Notes: generated by a model not told the origin, from the sequence alone. A DNA stretch of 64,000 bases from Bacillus_BD sp050389805 (GCF_050389805.1 NZ_CP130945.1:868001-932000), one strand, 5' to 3'; positions 1 through 9,248 are shown, counted from the stretch's first letter. Numbers and translations: made by a program.

Positions 1-1
1 T

Positions 2-1015
2 GCATTTGCTGTGATCTCACCTATTGCACCGAAATTAGCTCATCGGTTAACAAATGAAAAAACGTTATTATTCGGGTTGGTCTTGATTCTTACAGGTATC
101 GGGATCCGTACAATTGCCATTACCTTTTTACTTTTCTTCGGTACCTTTTTAATTGGCAGTGGAATTGCCATTTGTAATGTTATATTACCTGTTGTCATTA
201 AAGATAAGTATCCATTAAAATTTGGTCTTATGACGAGCGTATACTCCACAGCTATGTCAATTATGGCTTCGATCGCTTCAGGAATAAGTGTCCCATTAAC
301 AAGTGGACTGAATCTTGGTTGGCAAATCGCACTATTTGTTTGGGGGATTCCAGTCGTTTTTGCGATCATCCTTTGGATATATTTAACGAAAAAGTCGAAA
401 AGCCAGGCAATTGAAAGAAAAGCTGTAACAAAAAGTGAAAAATTGATTTGGCGTTCACCGCTTGCTTGGCAAATTGCCTTCTTCATGGGTTGTCAATCTT
501 TAATGTTTTACGTCACGATTACATGGCTACCAGAAATTCTACAAAGTTTGGGCGCAAATATAACAACTGCTGGATGGCTGCTTTCTTTTACTCAGTTAAT
601 TGGGTTACCCGCTGGATTTATTGCTCCAGTCCTTGCAGGTCGCTTGCGTAATCAAAAAGGACTTGCTGCAGTTCTGGGTTTATCGACGGTTTCTGGTTTT
701 AGTGCATTGTTGTTATTTGGAACAAATGATGTTGCAATGATCATTAGTATTATTTTTATTGGGATCGGTCTCGGTGGAACCTTCCCTCTGGCCTTGGCTC
801 TCGTGGGTCTTCGCAGTCAGACTGCTACACAGGCAGCTGATTTATCAGGAATGGCCCAGTCTGTTGGATATGTTTTGGCAGCAATCGGTCCAATTGCAAT
901 TGGCTTGATTTATGACTTTACACATACATGGACAGTACCGATTATTACAATGATGATTGTCGGTATGATTAATATCGTTTTTGGATTTTGGGCAGGACGG
1001 GATCAATATGTTTAA
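2..1015 (+). CDS. MFS transporter, CynX/NimT-like, 5' end outside the window
   Basis: The reading frame is open from base 2, so the true start lies upstream and only about the last 337 residues are present. The product is a very hydrophobic membrane protein with roughly ten visible transmembrane stretches and a charged central loop near residue 130, typical of the middle of a 12-helix major facilitator. The pattern WLLSFTQLIGLPAGF and the C-terminal GLIYDFTHTWT stretch resemble CynX/NimT (cyanate/2-nitroimidazole) transporters. The substrate cannot be told from the sequence. It is followed by a hairpin terminator, so it is not co-transcribed with the flagellar genes. Confidence 0.75.
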   Translation, partial: AFAVISPIAPKLAHRLTNEKTLLFGLVLILTGIGIRTIAITFLLFFGTFLIGSGIAICNVILPVVIKDKYPLKFGLMTSVYSTAMSIMASIASGISVPLTSGLNLGWQIALFVWGIPVVFAIILWIYLTKKSKSQAIERKAVTKSEKLIWRSPLAWQIAFFMGCQSLMFYVTITWLPEILQSLGANITTAGWLLSFTQLIGLPAGFIAPVLAGRLRNQKGLAAVLGLSTVSGFSALLLFGTNDVAMIISIIFIGIGLGGTFPLALALVGLRSQTATQAADLSGMAQSVGYVLAAIGPIAIGLIYDFTHTWTVPIITMMIVGMINIVFGFWAGRDQYV

Positions 1016-1018
1016 ATC

Positions 1019-1047
1019 AACGGTGAGCAGAAGCTTGCCGTTTTTTT
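1019..1047 (+). terminator. Rho-independent terminator after the MFS gene
   Basis: Arms AACGGTGAGC and GCTTGCCGTT pair with two G-U wobbles and are followed by seven T residues. It separates the transporter gene from the flagellar operon. Confidence 0.8.
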
Positions 1048-1062
1048 ATGCAAAATGACTAT

Positions 1063-1088
1063 TAAAATATTGATATTTCTGTCGATAC
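1063..1088 (+). promoter_or_regulatory. SigD-like flagellar promoter upstream of flaG
   Basis: TAAA (1063-1066), 14 bases, then GTCGATAC (1081-1088). This is close to the Bacillus SigD consensus TAAA-N15-GCCGATAT. It lies 40 bp before flaG, as expected for the late flagellar flaG-fliD-fliS-fliT operon. Confidence 0.7.
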
Positions 1089-1128
1089 AAAGAGTAGGCA
1101 GACATTTGCATAAAGGACGTGTTTGATA

Positions 1129-1491
1129 ATGATAGAGCGAGTTCATAATCAAAATTTTAACCATCTTGCAAAAGTAACAGCAGTAGAAAAAGTCACTCCG
1201 GCGAGAGAGTCTGAGGAAGCCCTAACAAAGCCTGATCAACAACAGTCTAGAAATTCCTATGAGGTAGATAAGGAAAAGATGGAGGAAGTTGTTAAGGGGA
1301 TGAATGACTTTTTAAACCCTGTCAACACTTCGATTAAGTTTGTTCTTCATGATAAATTAAATGATTACTATGTCACTGTAGTTGACGACAAAACACAAGA
1401 GGTTATTAAGGAAATTCCATCTAAGAAGCTATTAGATACGTATGCAAATATGATGGAGTTTGTGGGATTGTTGGTCGATAAGAAGATTTAA
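1129..1491 (+). CDS. flaG: Flagellar protein FlaG
   Basis: A 120-residue protein of the FlaG/YvyC family, encoded just before the filament cap gene fliD as in B. subtilis. The N-terminal third is polar and low in conserved structure; the C-terminal half contains the family pattern LHDKLNDYYVTVVDDKT followed by VIKEIPSKKLLD. FlaG affects filament length or cap function, but its exact molecular role is poorly defined. ATG at 1129 is preferred because AAAGGA lies 11 bases upstream; an in-frame TTG at 1123 is possible. It is first in a flaG-fliD-fliS-fliT operon. Confidence 0.85.
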   Translation: MIERVHNQNFNHLAKVTAVEKVTPARESEEALTKPDQQQSRNSYEVDKEKMEEVVKGMNDFLNPVNTSIKFVLHDKLNDYYVTVVDDKTQEVIKEIPSKKLLDTYANMMEFVGLLVDKKI

Positions 1492-1506
1492 GGTAGGTGA
1501 ACCGAA

Positions 1507-3600
1507 GTGGCAAATCTAAGAATTAGCGGTCTGGCGAGTGGAATGGATATTGACTCCATCGTTTCAGATATGATGAAAATAAAAAGAATGCCGCTTGATA
1601 AACTCAAGCAAGAAAAGCAAGTCATGGAATGGCAACGTGATGATTATCGTGAGATGAACACGCTTCTACTTGATTTCCGAAGCGAACTCACACAAATGAA
1701 ATTAACAACAAGATATCGAACACGTACAACAACCACGACGGACGATTCAAGGGTAACGGCGACTGCTTCGAGTGCGGCGGCGCTATCGTCGTTTTCGATT
1801 TCTAGTGTTACACAGTTGGCATCAGCTGAGACATTAGTAAACAGTGGTAGTATTTATAATGATTCTTCCTTTGATCCAAATAAGAGCATGTTTGATCAAC
1901 AAGCTAAGTTAGATTCGACAGGATTTGCATGGCAGACAACAGGAGCAGTAATGAGTAAGTCTATCTCTGTAAAAAATGGAGGAAATACTGTTGAAACAGA
2001 ACTAAGTAATATAAAAGCAAACACCCAAGGTACTTGGAGTGTGAAAGTCAATGGAGTTGGCTATAAGGTTGTCACTGATGCAACGAAAACATTAGGAGAA
2101 AAAGAAGTTCTAATAGACCAAAGTGGAAATCTTACTTTTGGTAAAACTCTTAATAAAGATAGCGTTGTAAAGGTTGATTATATTGCCAATGAACGGACTG
2201 ATACTCTTAATATACCAACCACTGGGGACACATTAAAGTTAAACAAAGGTGCAATCGACAGTGTTGGCATTAAATTTATTAAGACAATTGATGGAGTAAA
2301 GGAAGAACCAATTAATTTAAATCTAAATGATTTAGGTAATAACTTATTTTTAATAACTGACGGATCTGGAAAGTCGTACGGTACTTTAAACAAGGCTACA
2401 GGGGAAATAAGTTTAGATGAAAACCTAGAGAGACCAGAAAAAGACTCTAAAACAACTATGTCTTTTGAAGTCACCTATGACCATAAATATACAACGTTTT
2501 CGATTGATACCGATACATCAAAAGGTGACCGTCATGATACTTTTCTAGTATCGGCAAGTGATTCACTTAATTCTGTTATTAATCAAGTGAATTCATCTAG
2601 TGTTGGAGTCAATATGTTCTATGATTCAGTTACTGGACAGATGACGATGACTCGTAATGAAACTGGTGATTTTAATAATGATCCAAATAAAACAGATACA
2701 ACATTTTCAGGCTTATTTATAACTAGTATGTTAAAGTTTGATCCAAATGCTGCGGCTAAGGTACAAGGGTTAAATGCGATATTTACTGTTAATGGACTAG
2801 AAACAAATCGAACTTCCAATACCTTTGATATAAACGGTGTTTCATTCACATTAAATAAAACATTTGAAGCAACTGAACCACCCGTCACCATCGCCATCAA
2901 CAACGACTCAAACGCCGTTTTCGAAAATATAAAAGGGTTTATCGAAAAGTACAATGAACTCATTGGAAAAATCCAAAAGAAAATCCAGGAAGAACGGTTC
3001 CGTGATTATGCACCGCTTACAGATGAACAACGAGAGTCCTTATCAGATAAGCAGCAAGAACAATGGGAAGAAAAGGCGAAAAGTGGTTTATTGCGTCGGG
3101 ATTCTGCTTTATCAAGCCTACTCAGTTCCATGCGTACTGATTTTTACGGTAGTGTTGAATCGGAGGATATCAGTCCTCTTTTTAATCAGTTAGCGAAAAT
3201 CGGAATCAAAACTACCGCGAACTATTTAGAAGGCGGGAAGTTGGAGATCAATGAAGCTCAACTTAAAAAAGCGATTGAAGAAGATCCCTTATCTGTCGAA
3301 AAGTTATTTAACGCGACAGGAACAACCAATGGACAAAGAGGAATTGCTCAACGGCTTTATGATACGGTTGGAAGAACGATGGATATAATAACAGAAAAGG
3401 CTGGTAAAAGCTTCTCAACCAGTGCTCAATTTACGATTGGACGACAACTTAAAAACTTGGAAAATCAAATCGACCGTTTTGAAGATCGGATGATTCAGCT
3501 GGAAGATCGATACTACAGACAATTTACCGCTATGGAAAAGGCGATCCAACAAGCCAACCAACAGTCAGCCTATATTATGAATAATATGTTTAATTTCTAA
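1507..3600 (+). CDS. fliD: Flagellar filament cap protein FliD (HAP2)
   Basis: FliD forms the oligomeric cap that folds flagellin subunits at the filament tip. The N-terminal pattern RISGLASGMDIDSIVSDMM and the C-terminal coiled-coil region (LENQIDRFEDRMIQLEDRYY, about residues 645-665) are the conserved D0/D1 parts. At 697 residues it is about 200 longer than B. subtilis FliD; the excess lies in the surface-exposed middle (about residues 110-420), the usual hypervariable D2/D3 region. The start is GTG at 1507 with AGGTAGGTGA directly upstream. It follows flaG by 15 bp and precedes fliS. Confidence 0.95.
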   Translation: MANLRISGLASGMDIDSIVSDMMKIKRMPLDKLKQEKQVMEWQRDDYREMNTLLLDFRSELTQMKLTTRYRTRTTTTTDDSRVTATASSAAALSSFSISSVTQLASAETLVNSGSIYNDSSFDPNKSMFDQQAKLDSTGFAWQTTGAVMSKSISVKNGGNTVETELSNIKANTQGTWSVKVNGVGYKVVTDATKTLGEKEVLIDQSGNLTFGKTLNKDSVVKVDYIANERTDTLNIPTTGDTLKLNKGAIDSVGIKFIKTIDGVKEEPINLNLNDLGNNLFLITDGSGKSYGTLNKATGEISLDENLERPEKDSKTTMSFEVTYDHKYTTFSIDTDTSKGDRHDTFLVSASDSLNSVINQVNSSSVGVNMFYDSVTGQMTMTRNETGDFNNDPNKTDTTFSGLFITSMLKFDPNAAAKVQGLNAIFTVNGLETNRTSNTFDINGVSFTLNKTFEATEPPVTIAINNDSNAVFENIKGFIEKYNELIGKIQKKIQEERFRDYAPLTDEQRESLSDKQQEQWEEKAKSGLLRRDSALSSLLSSMRTDFYGSVESEDISPLFNQLAKIGIKTTANYLEGGKLEINEAQLKKAIEEDPLSVEKLFNATGTTNGQRGIAQRLYDTVGRTMDIITEKAGKSFSTSAQFTIGRQLKNLENQIDRFEDRMIQLEDRYYRQFTAMEKAIQQANQQSAYIMNNMFNF

Positions 3601-3639
3601 AGTGTAATATATATGGTTTTATAGAAAGGGAGAAATTCA

Positions 3640-4041
3640 ATGGCAATTACCAATCCTTATCAATCCTATCAGCAAAACTCCGTTAACACAGCATCACCTG
3701 GAGATTTGACGCTCATGCTTTATAACGGTTGCTTAAAATTTATAAAAATGGCTAAGAAAGCAATACAAGAGAAGAATATAGAAGAGAAAAATACAAACTT
3801 AATTAAAGCGCAGAAAATTATTCAAGAGTTTATGGTTACCTTAAACATGGATATCCCTGTTTCCCAAAATATGATGACTTTGTATGACTATATGCTTCGT
3901 CGTTTAATTGAAGCAAATACGAAGAATGATCCTGCTATTTTAGATGAAGTGGAAGAATTGGTAACAGAGTTCCGTGATACGTGGAAGCAAGTGATCCAAC
4001 TTAATCGCCAGAAACAATTTGCTGAAGGTGGACAAGCTTGA
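3640..4041 (+). CDS. fliS: Flagellin export chaperone FliS
   Basis: A 133-residue helical protein matching FliS, the cytoplasmic chaperone that binds the flagellin C-terminus and prevents premature polymerisation. The family signature NPYQSYQQNSVNTASPGDLTLMLYNGCLKFI-like N-terminus is intact (residues 5-35; key groups are NxYxxYxxN and the L-M-LYxGxxKF helix). AAAGGGAG lies upstream of ATG at 3640. Its end overlaps the next gene by 4 bp (TTGA), indicating translational coupling with the FliT-like gene. Confidence 0.95.
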   Translation: MAITNPYQSYQQNSVNTASPGDLTLMLYNGCLKFIKMAKKAIQEKNIEEKNTNLIKAQKIIQEFMVTLNMDIPVSQNMMTLYDYMLRRLIEANTKNDPAILDEVEELVTEFRDTWKQVIQLNRQKQFAEGGQA

Positions 4042-4388
4042 GTACAGTAAAGGATTTTTATCAAGTGACGGTGGAATTACTCACGTTACTAGAAAAGGAT
4101 ACCAATAAAAATCGTGATCAAAAAATAAACAAAATCCAAACATTATTAGAACTTAGAGAGGGTTTCATGGATAAAATGGAACCCCCTTTTTCTCAAGAGG
4201 ATCAAGAACTAGGAAAAAAACTGATTGAAATGAATCAAAAGGTAAACGCCCTACTAGTTAAAGAAAAACTAGCCATTCAACTTGATTTGCACAACTTGAA
4301 AAAACAGGAAAAATCAGCTGCGAAATACAACAACCCTTATGAATCATTATCTACAATAGATGGTATATTTTATGATAAAAGGAAATAA
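4038..4388 (+). CDS. fliT: FliT-like flagellar chaperone
   Basis: A 116-residue, charged, all-helical protein starting with TTG at 4038, which overlaps the fliS stop by 4 bp. Size, position directly after fliS and the LLTLLEKD…LELREGFMDKMEPPFS pattern fit Bacillus FliT, the chaperone for the FliD cap protein. The C-terminal segment ends NPYESLSTIDGIFYDKRK, as in other Bacillus FliT-type proteins. Sequence conservation in this family is low, so the name rests partly on operon position. Confidence 0.8.
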   Translation: MSTVKDFYQVTVELLTLLEKDTNKNRDQKINKIQTLLELREGFMDKMEPPFSQEDQELGKKLIEMNQKVNALLVKEKLAIQLDLHNLKKQEKSAAKYNNPYESLSTIDGIFYDKRK

Positions 4389-4469
4389 TAGAGCATGGAA
4401 AAAGAAGGCCCTGCAAATAAACTCTCTTTATAATTGTCAATAATTCGACATATTTTGAAAAATTTTGAT

Positions 4470-4505
4470 GATTTAGCAGGAGTTTTCCAGGGTAAAATAG
4501 AAATA
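4470..4505 (+). promoter_or_regulatory. Overlapping SigB-like and SigH-like promoters for hpf
   Basis: GATTTA (4470-4475), 14 bases, GGGTAA (4490-4495) fits the SigB pattern GTTTAA-N12-15-GGGWAW with a perfect -10. GCAGGAGTT (4476-4484), 12 bases, ATAGAAATA (4497-4505) fits the SigH pattern with one mismatch in each box. B. subtilis hpf (yvyD) is known to be driven by both sigma factors. Confidence 0.6.
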
Positions 4506-4530
4506 TATTCTTATAAGCTTTTAAGTTAAA

Positions 4531-4603
4531 CAACGGGATTTTATAAGGCTGCACCATTGGTAAGGTGGATTACCTTCATCTAATCCTTTTTATCCCGTTT
4601 GAA
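4531..4603 (+). ncRNA. Structured leader hairpin upstream of hpf
   Basis: CAACGGGAT…ATAAGG on the left can pair with CCTTTTTATCCCGTTTG on the right to give a long stem enclosing about 36 bases. Inside, CACC/GGTG or AAGGT/ACCTT small hairpins can form. It ends 23 bases before the hpf start. It is either an attenuator-like leader or a read-through terminator for the fliT transcript; the T-run is short. Confidence 0.4.
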
Positions 4604-4626
4604 TAAAGAAAAGGAGGAGTTCACTT

Positions 4627-5181
4627 ATGAACTACAACATTCGTGGTGAAAACATTGAGGTAACTCCAGCAATTAGAGAATATGTTGAGAAAAAGATCAG
4701 TAAGTTAAACCGTTATTTTACCGAAACGCCTGATTCAAGCGTCAATGTAAATTTAAAAACATACAATGATAAAAGGGCTAAAGTTGAAGTAACAATTCCA
4801 ATGCCACATTTAGTATTACGTGCTGAGGAAGTAAATAATGATATGTATGCAGCCATTGATTTAATTACTGATAAATTAGAACGTCAAATTCGAAAATATA
4901 AGACAAAGGTAAACCGTAAGGCTCGTGAAAAAGGCGGAATTAATGAACTATTTGTTAATAATGTAGCGGACATACCAGGTGAACCTGTTGAAGAGGAAAA
5001 CGATTTAGAAGTCGTTCGTCAAAAAAGCTTTGACTTAAAACCGATGGATAGTGAAGAAGCTATTTTACAAATGAATATGCTTGGACACAGCTTCTATGTT
5101 TTCACAAATGCTGAAACAAACCGTACAAACGTTGTTTATAAGCGTAAAGATGGACGTTACGGTCTAATTGAAGCACAATAA
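4627..5181 (+). CDS. hpf: Long-form ribosome hibernation promoting factor
   Basis: A 184-residue long-form HPF (YvyD). The N-terminal domain (about 1-100) is the S30AE/YfiA ribosome-binding fold starting NYNIRGENIEVTPAIREYVE. The C-terminal domain (about 125-184) carries the dimerisation segment with KSFDLKPMDSEEAILQMN and the end YKRKDGRYGLIE. In Firmicutes this protein pairs two 70S ribosomes into inactive 100S particles in stationary phase or stress. AAAGGAGGAG precedes ATG at 4627. The SigB/SigH-like promoters upstream agree with stress and stationary-phase expression. Confidence 0.97.
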   Translation: MNYNIRGENIEVTPAIREYVEKKISKLNRYFTETPDSSVNVNLKTYNDKRAKVEVTIPMPHLVLRAEEVNNDMYAAIDLITDKLERQIRKYKTKVNRKAREKGGINELFVNNVADIPGEPVEEENDLEVVRQKSFDLKPMDSEEAILQMNMLGHSFYVFTNAETNRTNVVYKRKDGRYGLIEAQ

Positions 5182-5198
5182 ATACTGAAATAAAAAGG

Positions 5199-5232
5199 AC
5201 GCAGCTCTTATTAAAAGGGGCTGCGTTTTTAG
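5199..5232 (+). terminator. Terminator after hpf
   Basis: ACGCAGCTC and GGGCTGCGT pair across an A/T-rich loop and are followed by TTTTT. Confidence 0.85.
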
Positions 5233-5312
5233 TATCTTTTTAACAATCTTACTGTAACCGTTTAACCTCATCAATAAATCACTCCACTCTTTATACCCAC
5301 TTAACTAACAAG

Positions 5313-5341
5313 TTGTCACTGATTTGTGGAAGTGTTATGAT
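5313..5341 (+). promoter_or_regulatory. SigA promoter for secA
   Basis: TTGTCA (5313-5318), 17 bases, TATGAT (5336-5341), followed by a 134-base leader to the secA start. The match and spacing are near consensus. Confidence 0.6.
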
Positions 5342-5475
5342 TATAAAGGAAAATTGTCTTTTGCCCGATAAGGGTATGTAGCAAAATGAGCGAATCTTTT
5401 TTCATAAATTAGAAAAAATGAGACTCACAATATTGTCATTAAAATAGACTTGAAACATAATAAAGGAGCGTTTGT

Positions 5476-7986
5476 ATGGCGGGGATTTTAAGTAAAGTGT
5501 TTGATCCAAATAAGCGGGAGATCAAACGCCTGACAAAAATGGCTGAGCAAATTGATGCTCTCGCCCCAGATATGGAGAAACTTTCCGACGATGAACTCAG
5601 AGGCAAAACAGAAGAATTTAAGTCACGATACCAAAACGGTGAAACGGTAGATGATTTATTAATTGAAGCTTTCGCTGTTGTACGTGAAGGAGCTAAACGG
5701 GTTTTAGGAATGTATCCATATCCTGTTCAGTTAATGGGGGGTATTTCCTTGCATGAAGGAAATATTGCAGAAATGAAAACAGGGGAAGGGAAAACCTTAA
5801 CCTCAACCATGCCCGTCTATTTAAATGCATTGACAGGTAGAGGGGTTCATGTTGTTACGGTGAATGAATATTTAGCAAGCCGTGATGCTAGTGAAATGGG
5901 ACAGCTCTATACCTTTTTAGGTTTAACGGTTGGATTGAACGTAAACAGTTTGTCAAAAGAAGAAAAGCAAGAAGCGTATGCTTGTGACATTACATACAGT
6001 ACAAACAATGAATTAGGTTTTGATTATTTGCGTGATAACATGGTTCTTTATAAGGAACAGAAGGTACAACGACCACTATATTTTGCCGTCATTGATGAGG
6101 TTGACTCGATTTTAATCGATGAAGCTCGTACACCATTGATTATTTCTGGTTCAGCGCAAAAATCTACTCAACTTTATATACAAGCCAATGCCTTTGTCAA
6201 CACGTTAACGAAAGATGAAGACTTTACGTATGATGAAAAAACAAAGGGTGTTCAATTAACAGAATCAGGGATGACGAAAGCAGAACGTGCTTTTGGGATT
6301 GAAAACCTATTTGACATTAGTCATGTTACGTTAAATCACCATATCACACAGGCGCTTAAAGCTCACTCTAGTATGCACCGTGATGTGGATTATGTCGTAC
6401 AAGACGGAGAAATTGTCATTGTAGACCAATTTACAGGTCGTTTAATGAAAGGGCGCCGCTTTAGCGACGGTCTTCACCAAGCCATTGAGGCAAAAGAAGC
6501 CGTAGAGATTCAAAATGAAAGCATGACCTTAGCAACGATTACGTTCCAGAACTATTTCCGTATGTATGAAAAATTGTCTGGTATGACAGGAACAGCCAAA
6601 ACAGAAGAAGAAGAATTTCGTAATATCTATAATATGAGTGTCGTCGTGATTCCAACTAATAAACCAATTGCTCGTGACGACAGAGCGGATTTAATTTATG
6701 CGACCATGGATGGGAAATTCAGAGCTGTAGTTGAAGACATAGCTGAACGTAACAAAAATGGACAACCCGTGTTAGTTGGTACAGTCGCGATCGAAACATC
6801 TGAGATCATATCGAATTATTTACTAAAAAAGGGTATTCGTCATAATGTTTTAAATGCGAAAAACCATGAACGTGAAGCTGAGATTATTGCAGAAGCAGGT
6901 AAAAAGGGCTCTGTCACTATCGCCACAAATATGGCTGGTCGTGGTACAGACATTAAGCTTGGCGAAGGGGTAAAAGAAGTAGGTGGCCTTGCTGTTATTG
7001 GTACGGAACGTCATGAAAGTAGACGAATCGATAACCAGCTTCGTGGGCGTTCTGGTCGTCAAGGAGATCCAGGGGTAACACAATTCTATCTTTCCATGGA
7101 AGATGAATTGATGCGACGTTTCGGCTCAGATAATATGAAAAATATGATGAGCAAACTTGGAATGGATGATACACAGCCAATCCAGAGTAAAATGGTATCA
7201 AGAGCAGTAGAATCTGCACAAAGACGTGTAGAAGGGAACAACTTTGATGCTCGTAAACGCTTATTAGAATACGATGATGTACTTCGTCAGCAACGAGAAG
7301 TCATTTATGCGCAGCGTAATGAAGTTTTAGAATCTGAGAATTTACGAGGCATTGTAGAAACGATGATTCAATCATCCATAACACGTAATGTTGCAGCACA
7401 TGTTGCGGGGGATCCAGAACAAGTCGATTATCAAAGCTTACTGGATTATATCAACGGAAATCTACTCCATGAAGGTGAAATCACAGTAGAAGATGTTCGT
7501 GGAAAAGGTGCTGAAGAAATTACTGAGATCATTATGGTCAAAGTAATGGAGAATTACAATTCAAAAGAAGAACAGCTAAGCGAAGAACAAATGCGTGAGT
7601 TTGAAAAAGTTATTGTTTTACGCGCGGTTGATTCCAAATGGATGGACCACATTGATATGATGGATCAACTTCGTCAAGGGATTCATTTGCGTGCATATGG
7701 TCAAATTAATCCGTTACGTGAATATCAACAAGAAGGATTTGCTATGTTTGAAGCCATGGTAGAGTCGATTGAAGATGATGTTGCGAAATACATCATGAAA
7801 GCGGAAATCCGCCAAAACCTTCAACGTGAAGAAGTGGCAAAAGGACAGGCTGTTAACCCAAAAGAAGACGGCGGTCAAGTAAAGAAAAAACCGGTTGTGA
7901 AACGAGTTCAAATCGGACGTAACGATCCATGTCCATGTGGAAGCGGGAAAAAGTATAAAAACTGCCATGGAGCGGCAGGAAATTAA
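5476..7986 (+). CDS. secA: Preprotein translocase ATPase SecA
   Basis: SecA is the motor of the Sec pathway; it binds preproteins and drives them through SecYEG at the membrane. At 836 residues it has the normal Bacillus length. Visible parts are Walker A MKTGEGKT (about residue 100), the DEAD-type Walker B region VIDEVDSILIDEAR (about 205), the NBD2 motif TNMAGRGTDIKLG (about 490) with QLRGRSGRQGD, and the C-terminal zinc/SecB-type tail CPCGSGKKYKNCHG (Cys-x-Cys-x8-Cys-His). ATG at 5476 follows AAAGGAG. It is followed by its own hairpin and then prfB, the standard Bacillus order. Confidence 0.99.
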   Translation: MAGILSKVFDPNKREIKRLTKMAEQIDALAPDMEKLSDDELRGKTEEFKSRYQNGETVDDLLIEAFAVVREGAKRVLGMYPYPVQLMGGISLHEGNIAEMKTGEGKTLTSTMPVYLNALTGRGVHVVTVNEYLASRDASEMGQLYTFLGLTVGLNVNSLSKEEKQEAYACDITYSTNNELGFDYLRDNMVLYKEQKVQRPLYFAVIDEVDSILIDEARTPLIISGSAQKSTQLYIQANAFVNTLTKDEDFTYDEKTKGVQLTESGMTKAERAFGIENLFDISHVTLNHHITQALKAHSSMHRDVDYVVQDGEIVIVDQFTGRLMKGRRFSDGLHQAIEAKEAVEIQNESMTLATITFQNYFRMYEKLSGMTGTAKTEEEEFRNIYNMSVVVIPTNKPIARDDRADLIYATMDGKFRAVVEDIAERNKNGQPVLVGTVAIETSEIISNYLLKKGIRHNVLNAKNHEREAEIIAEAGKKGSVTIATNMAGRGTDIKLGEGVKEVGGLAVIGTERHESRRIDNQLRGRSGRQGDPGVTQFYLSMEDELMRRFGSDNMKNMMSKLGMDDTQPIQSKMVSRAVESAQRRVEGNNFDARKRLLEYDDVLRQQREVIYAQRNEVLESENLRGIVETMIQSSITRNVAAHVAGDPEQVDYQSLLDYINGNLLHEGEITVEDVRGKGAEEITEIIMVKVMENYNSKEEQLSEEQMREFEKVIVLRAVDSKWMDHIDMMDQLRQGIHLRAYGQINPLREYQQEGFAMFEAMVESIEDDVAKYIMKAEIRQNLQREEVAKGQAVNPKEDGGQVKKKPVVKRVQIGRNDPCPCGSGKKYKNCHGAAGN

Positions 7987-7999
7987 TTTATGTAGAAAT

Positions 8000-8035
8000 A
8001 GGACAAAATAATAACGTTGTTTTGTCCTTTTCTTT
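8000..8035 (+). terminator. Terminator after secA
   Basis: AGGACAAAA (8000-8008) pairs with TTTTGTCCT (8020-8028), followed by a T-rich tail. Confidence 0.8.
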
Positions 8036-8142
8036 GATGACAAATAGTGACTGAATCATGTAGTACTCATATTATTAATATAGGAAACAGGTCATGTTTC
8101 ATTTGATGTTTATACGATTTTATAAATGAAGGGGATTAAGTA

Positions 8143-9244
8143 ATGGAATTAGCAGAAATACGTCATGAGTTAGAAAATACGGCAAAGAAATTAGCTGACT
8201 TTAGGGGGTCTCTTTGACTTAGAAAATAAAGAAGCCCGAATGGCTGAGCTCGATGATATTATGCTTCAGCCTGAATTCTGGAATGACCAGCAAAAGGCAC
8301 AAAGTGTCATTAACGAATCCAATGCACTAAAAGATCAGGTAAACGAGTTCAAAGAGCTATTCGATGAGTATGAAAATTTGGAGATAACGTATGAGCTTGT
8401 GAAGGAAGAGGATGATGCTGATTTACGTGCTGACCTTGAAACAGAATTGGTTGCATTGTCAGCTCGGTTGAATCAATTTGAACTTCAACTTCTTTTAAGT
8501 GAGCCTTATGATAAAAATAATGCGATATTGGAATTACATCCAGGTGCAGGTGGAACCGAATCACAGGATTGGGGATCATTATTATTAAGGATGTACCAAC
8601 GCTGGGCAGAGAAAAAAGGATTTAAGGTAGAAACACTGGATTACTTACCTGGAGATGAAGCGGGAATTAAAAGTGTTACCCTTGCCATAAAAGGTCATAA
8701 TGCTTATGGCTATTTGAAGGCTGAAAAAGGTGTACATCGCCTCGTCCGTATTTCACCATTCGATTCATCAGGACGTCGCCATACCTCTTTCGTTTCCTGT
8801 GATGTCATGCCTGAATTTAATGATGATATTGAAATCGAAGTACGCTCAGAAGATTTAAAAGTTGATACGTATCGCGCCAGTGGTGCAGGCGGTCAGCATA
8901 TTAATAAAACGGAATCTGCTGTCCGGATTACCCATATTCCAACAGGGGTTGTTGTTGCTTGTCAATCGGAGCGTTCACAGATTAAAAACCGTGAAACCGC
9001 AATGAAAATGTTAAAATCAAAGCTCTATCAATTAGAAGTTGAAAAGAAAGAAGAGCAATTAGCAGAAATCCGTGGTGAACAAAAAGAAATTGGTTGGGGA
9101 AGTCAAATCCGTTCTTATGTTTTCCACCCTTATTCCATGGTAAAAGATCATCGAACAAATGCAGAAACTGGAAACATCGGTGCCGTCATGGACGGAGACA
9201 TCGATGAATTTATCGACGCCTATCTTCGTTTGCGAATTTCATAA
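8143..9244 (+). CDS. prfB: Peptide chain release factor 2 with programmed +1 frameshift
   Basis: RF2 releases finished polypeptides at UGA and UAA codons. The gene begins at ATG 8143 (AAGGGGATT upstream); frame 1 runs 24 codons to an in-frame TGA at 8215-8217. The slip site CTT-TGA-C is preceded by the internal Shine-Dalgarno-like AGGGGG (8203-8208). A +1 shift that skips T8215 joins codon CTT to GAC and gives a 366-residue protein, the B. subtilis length. The RF2 stop-codon tripeptide SPF (in VRISPFDSSGRR) and the catalytic GGQ (GAGGQHINKTES) are present. The stop in frame 1 is therefore autoregulation: low RF2 raises shifting. Confidence 0.98.
8203..8218 (+). promoter_or_regulatory. RF2 programmed frameshift site
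   Basis: AGGGGG, three bases, then CTTTGAC. This is the classic RF2 recoding signal: a Shine-Dalgarno-like stimulator just upstream of CTT followed by the UGA stop with a C after it. Confidence 0.97.
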
Positions 9245-9248
9245 AACC

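Noticed and set aside
8143..8217. prfB as a frameshifted pseudogene
   Set aside because: The stop coincides with a complete RF2 recoding signal and the rest of the protein is intact.
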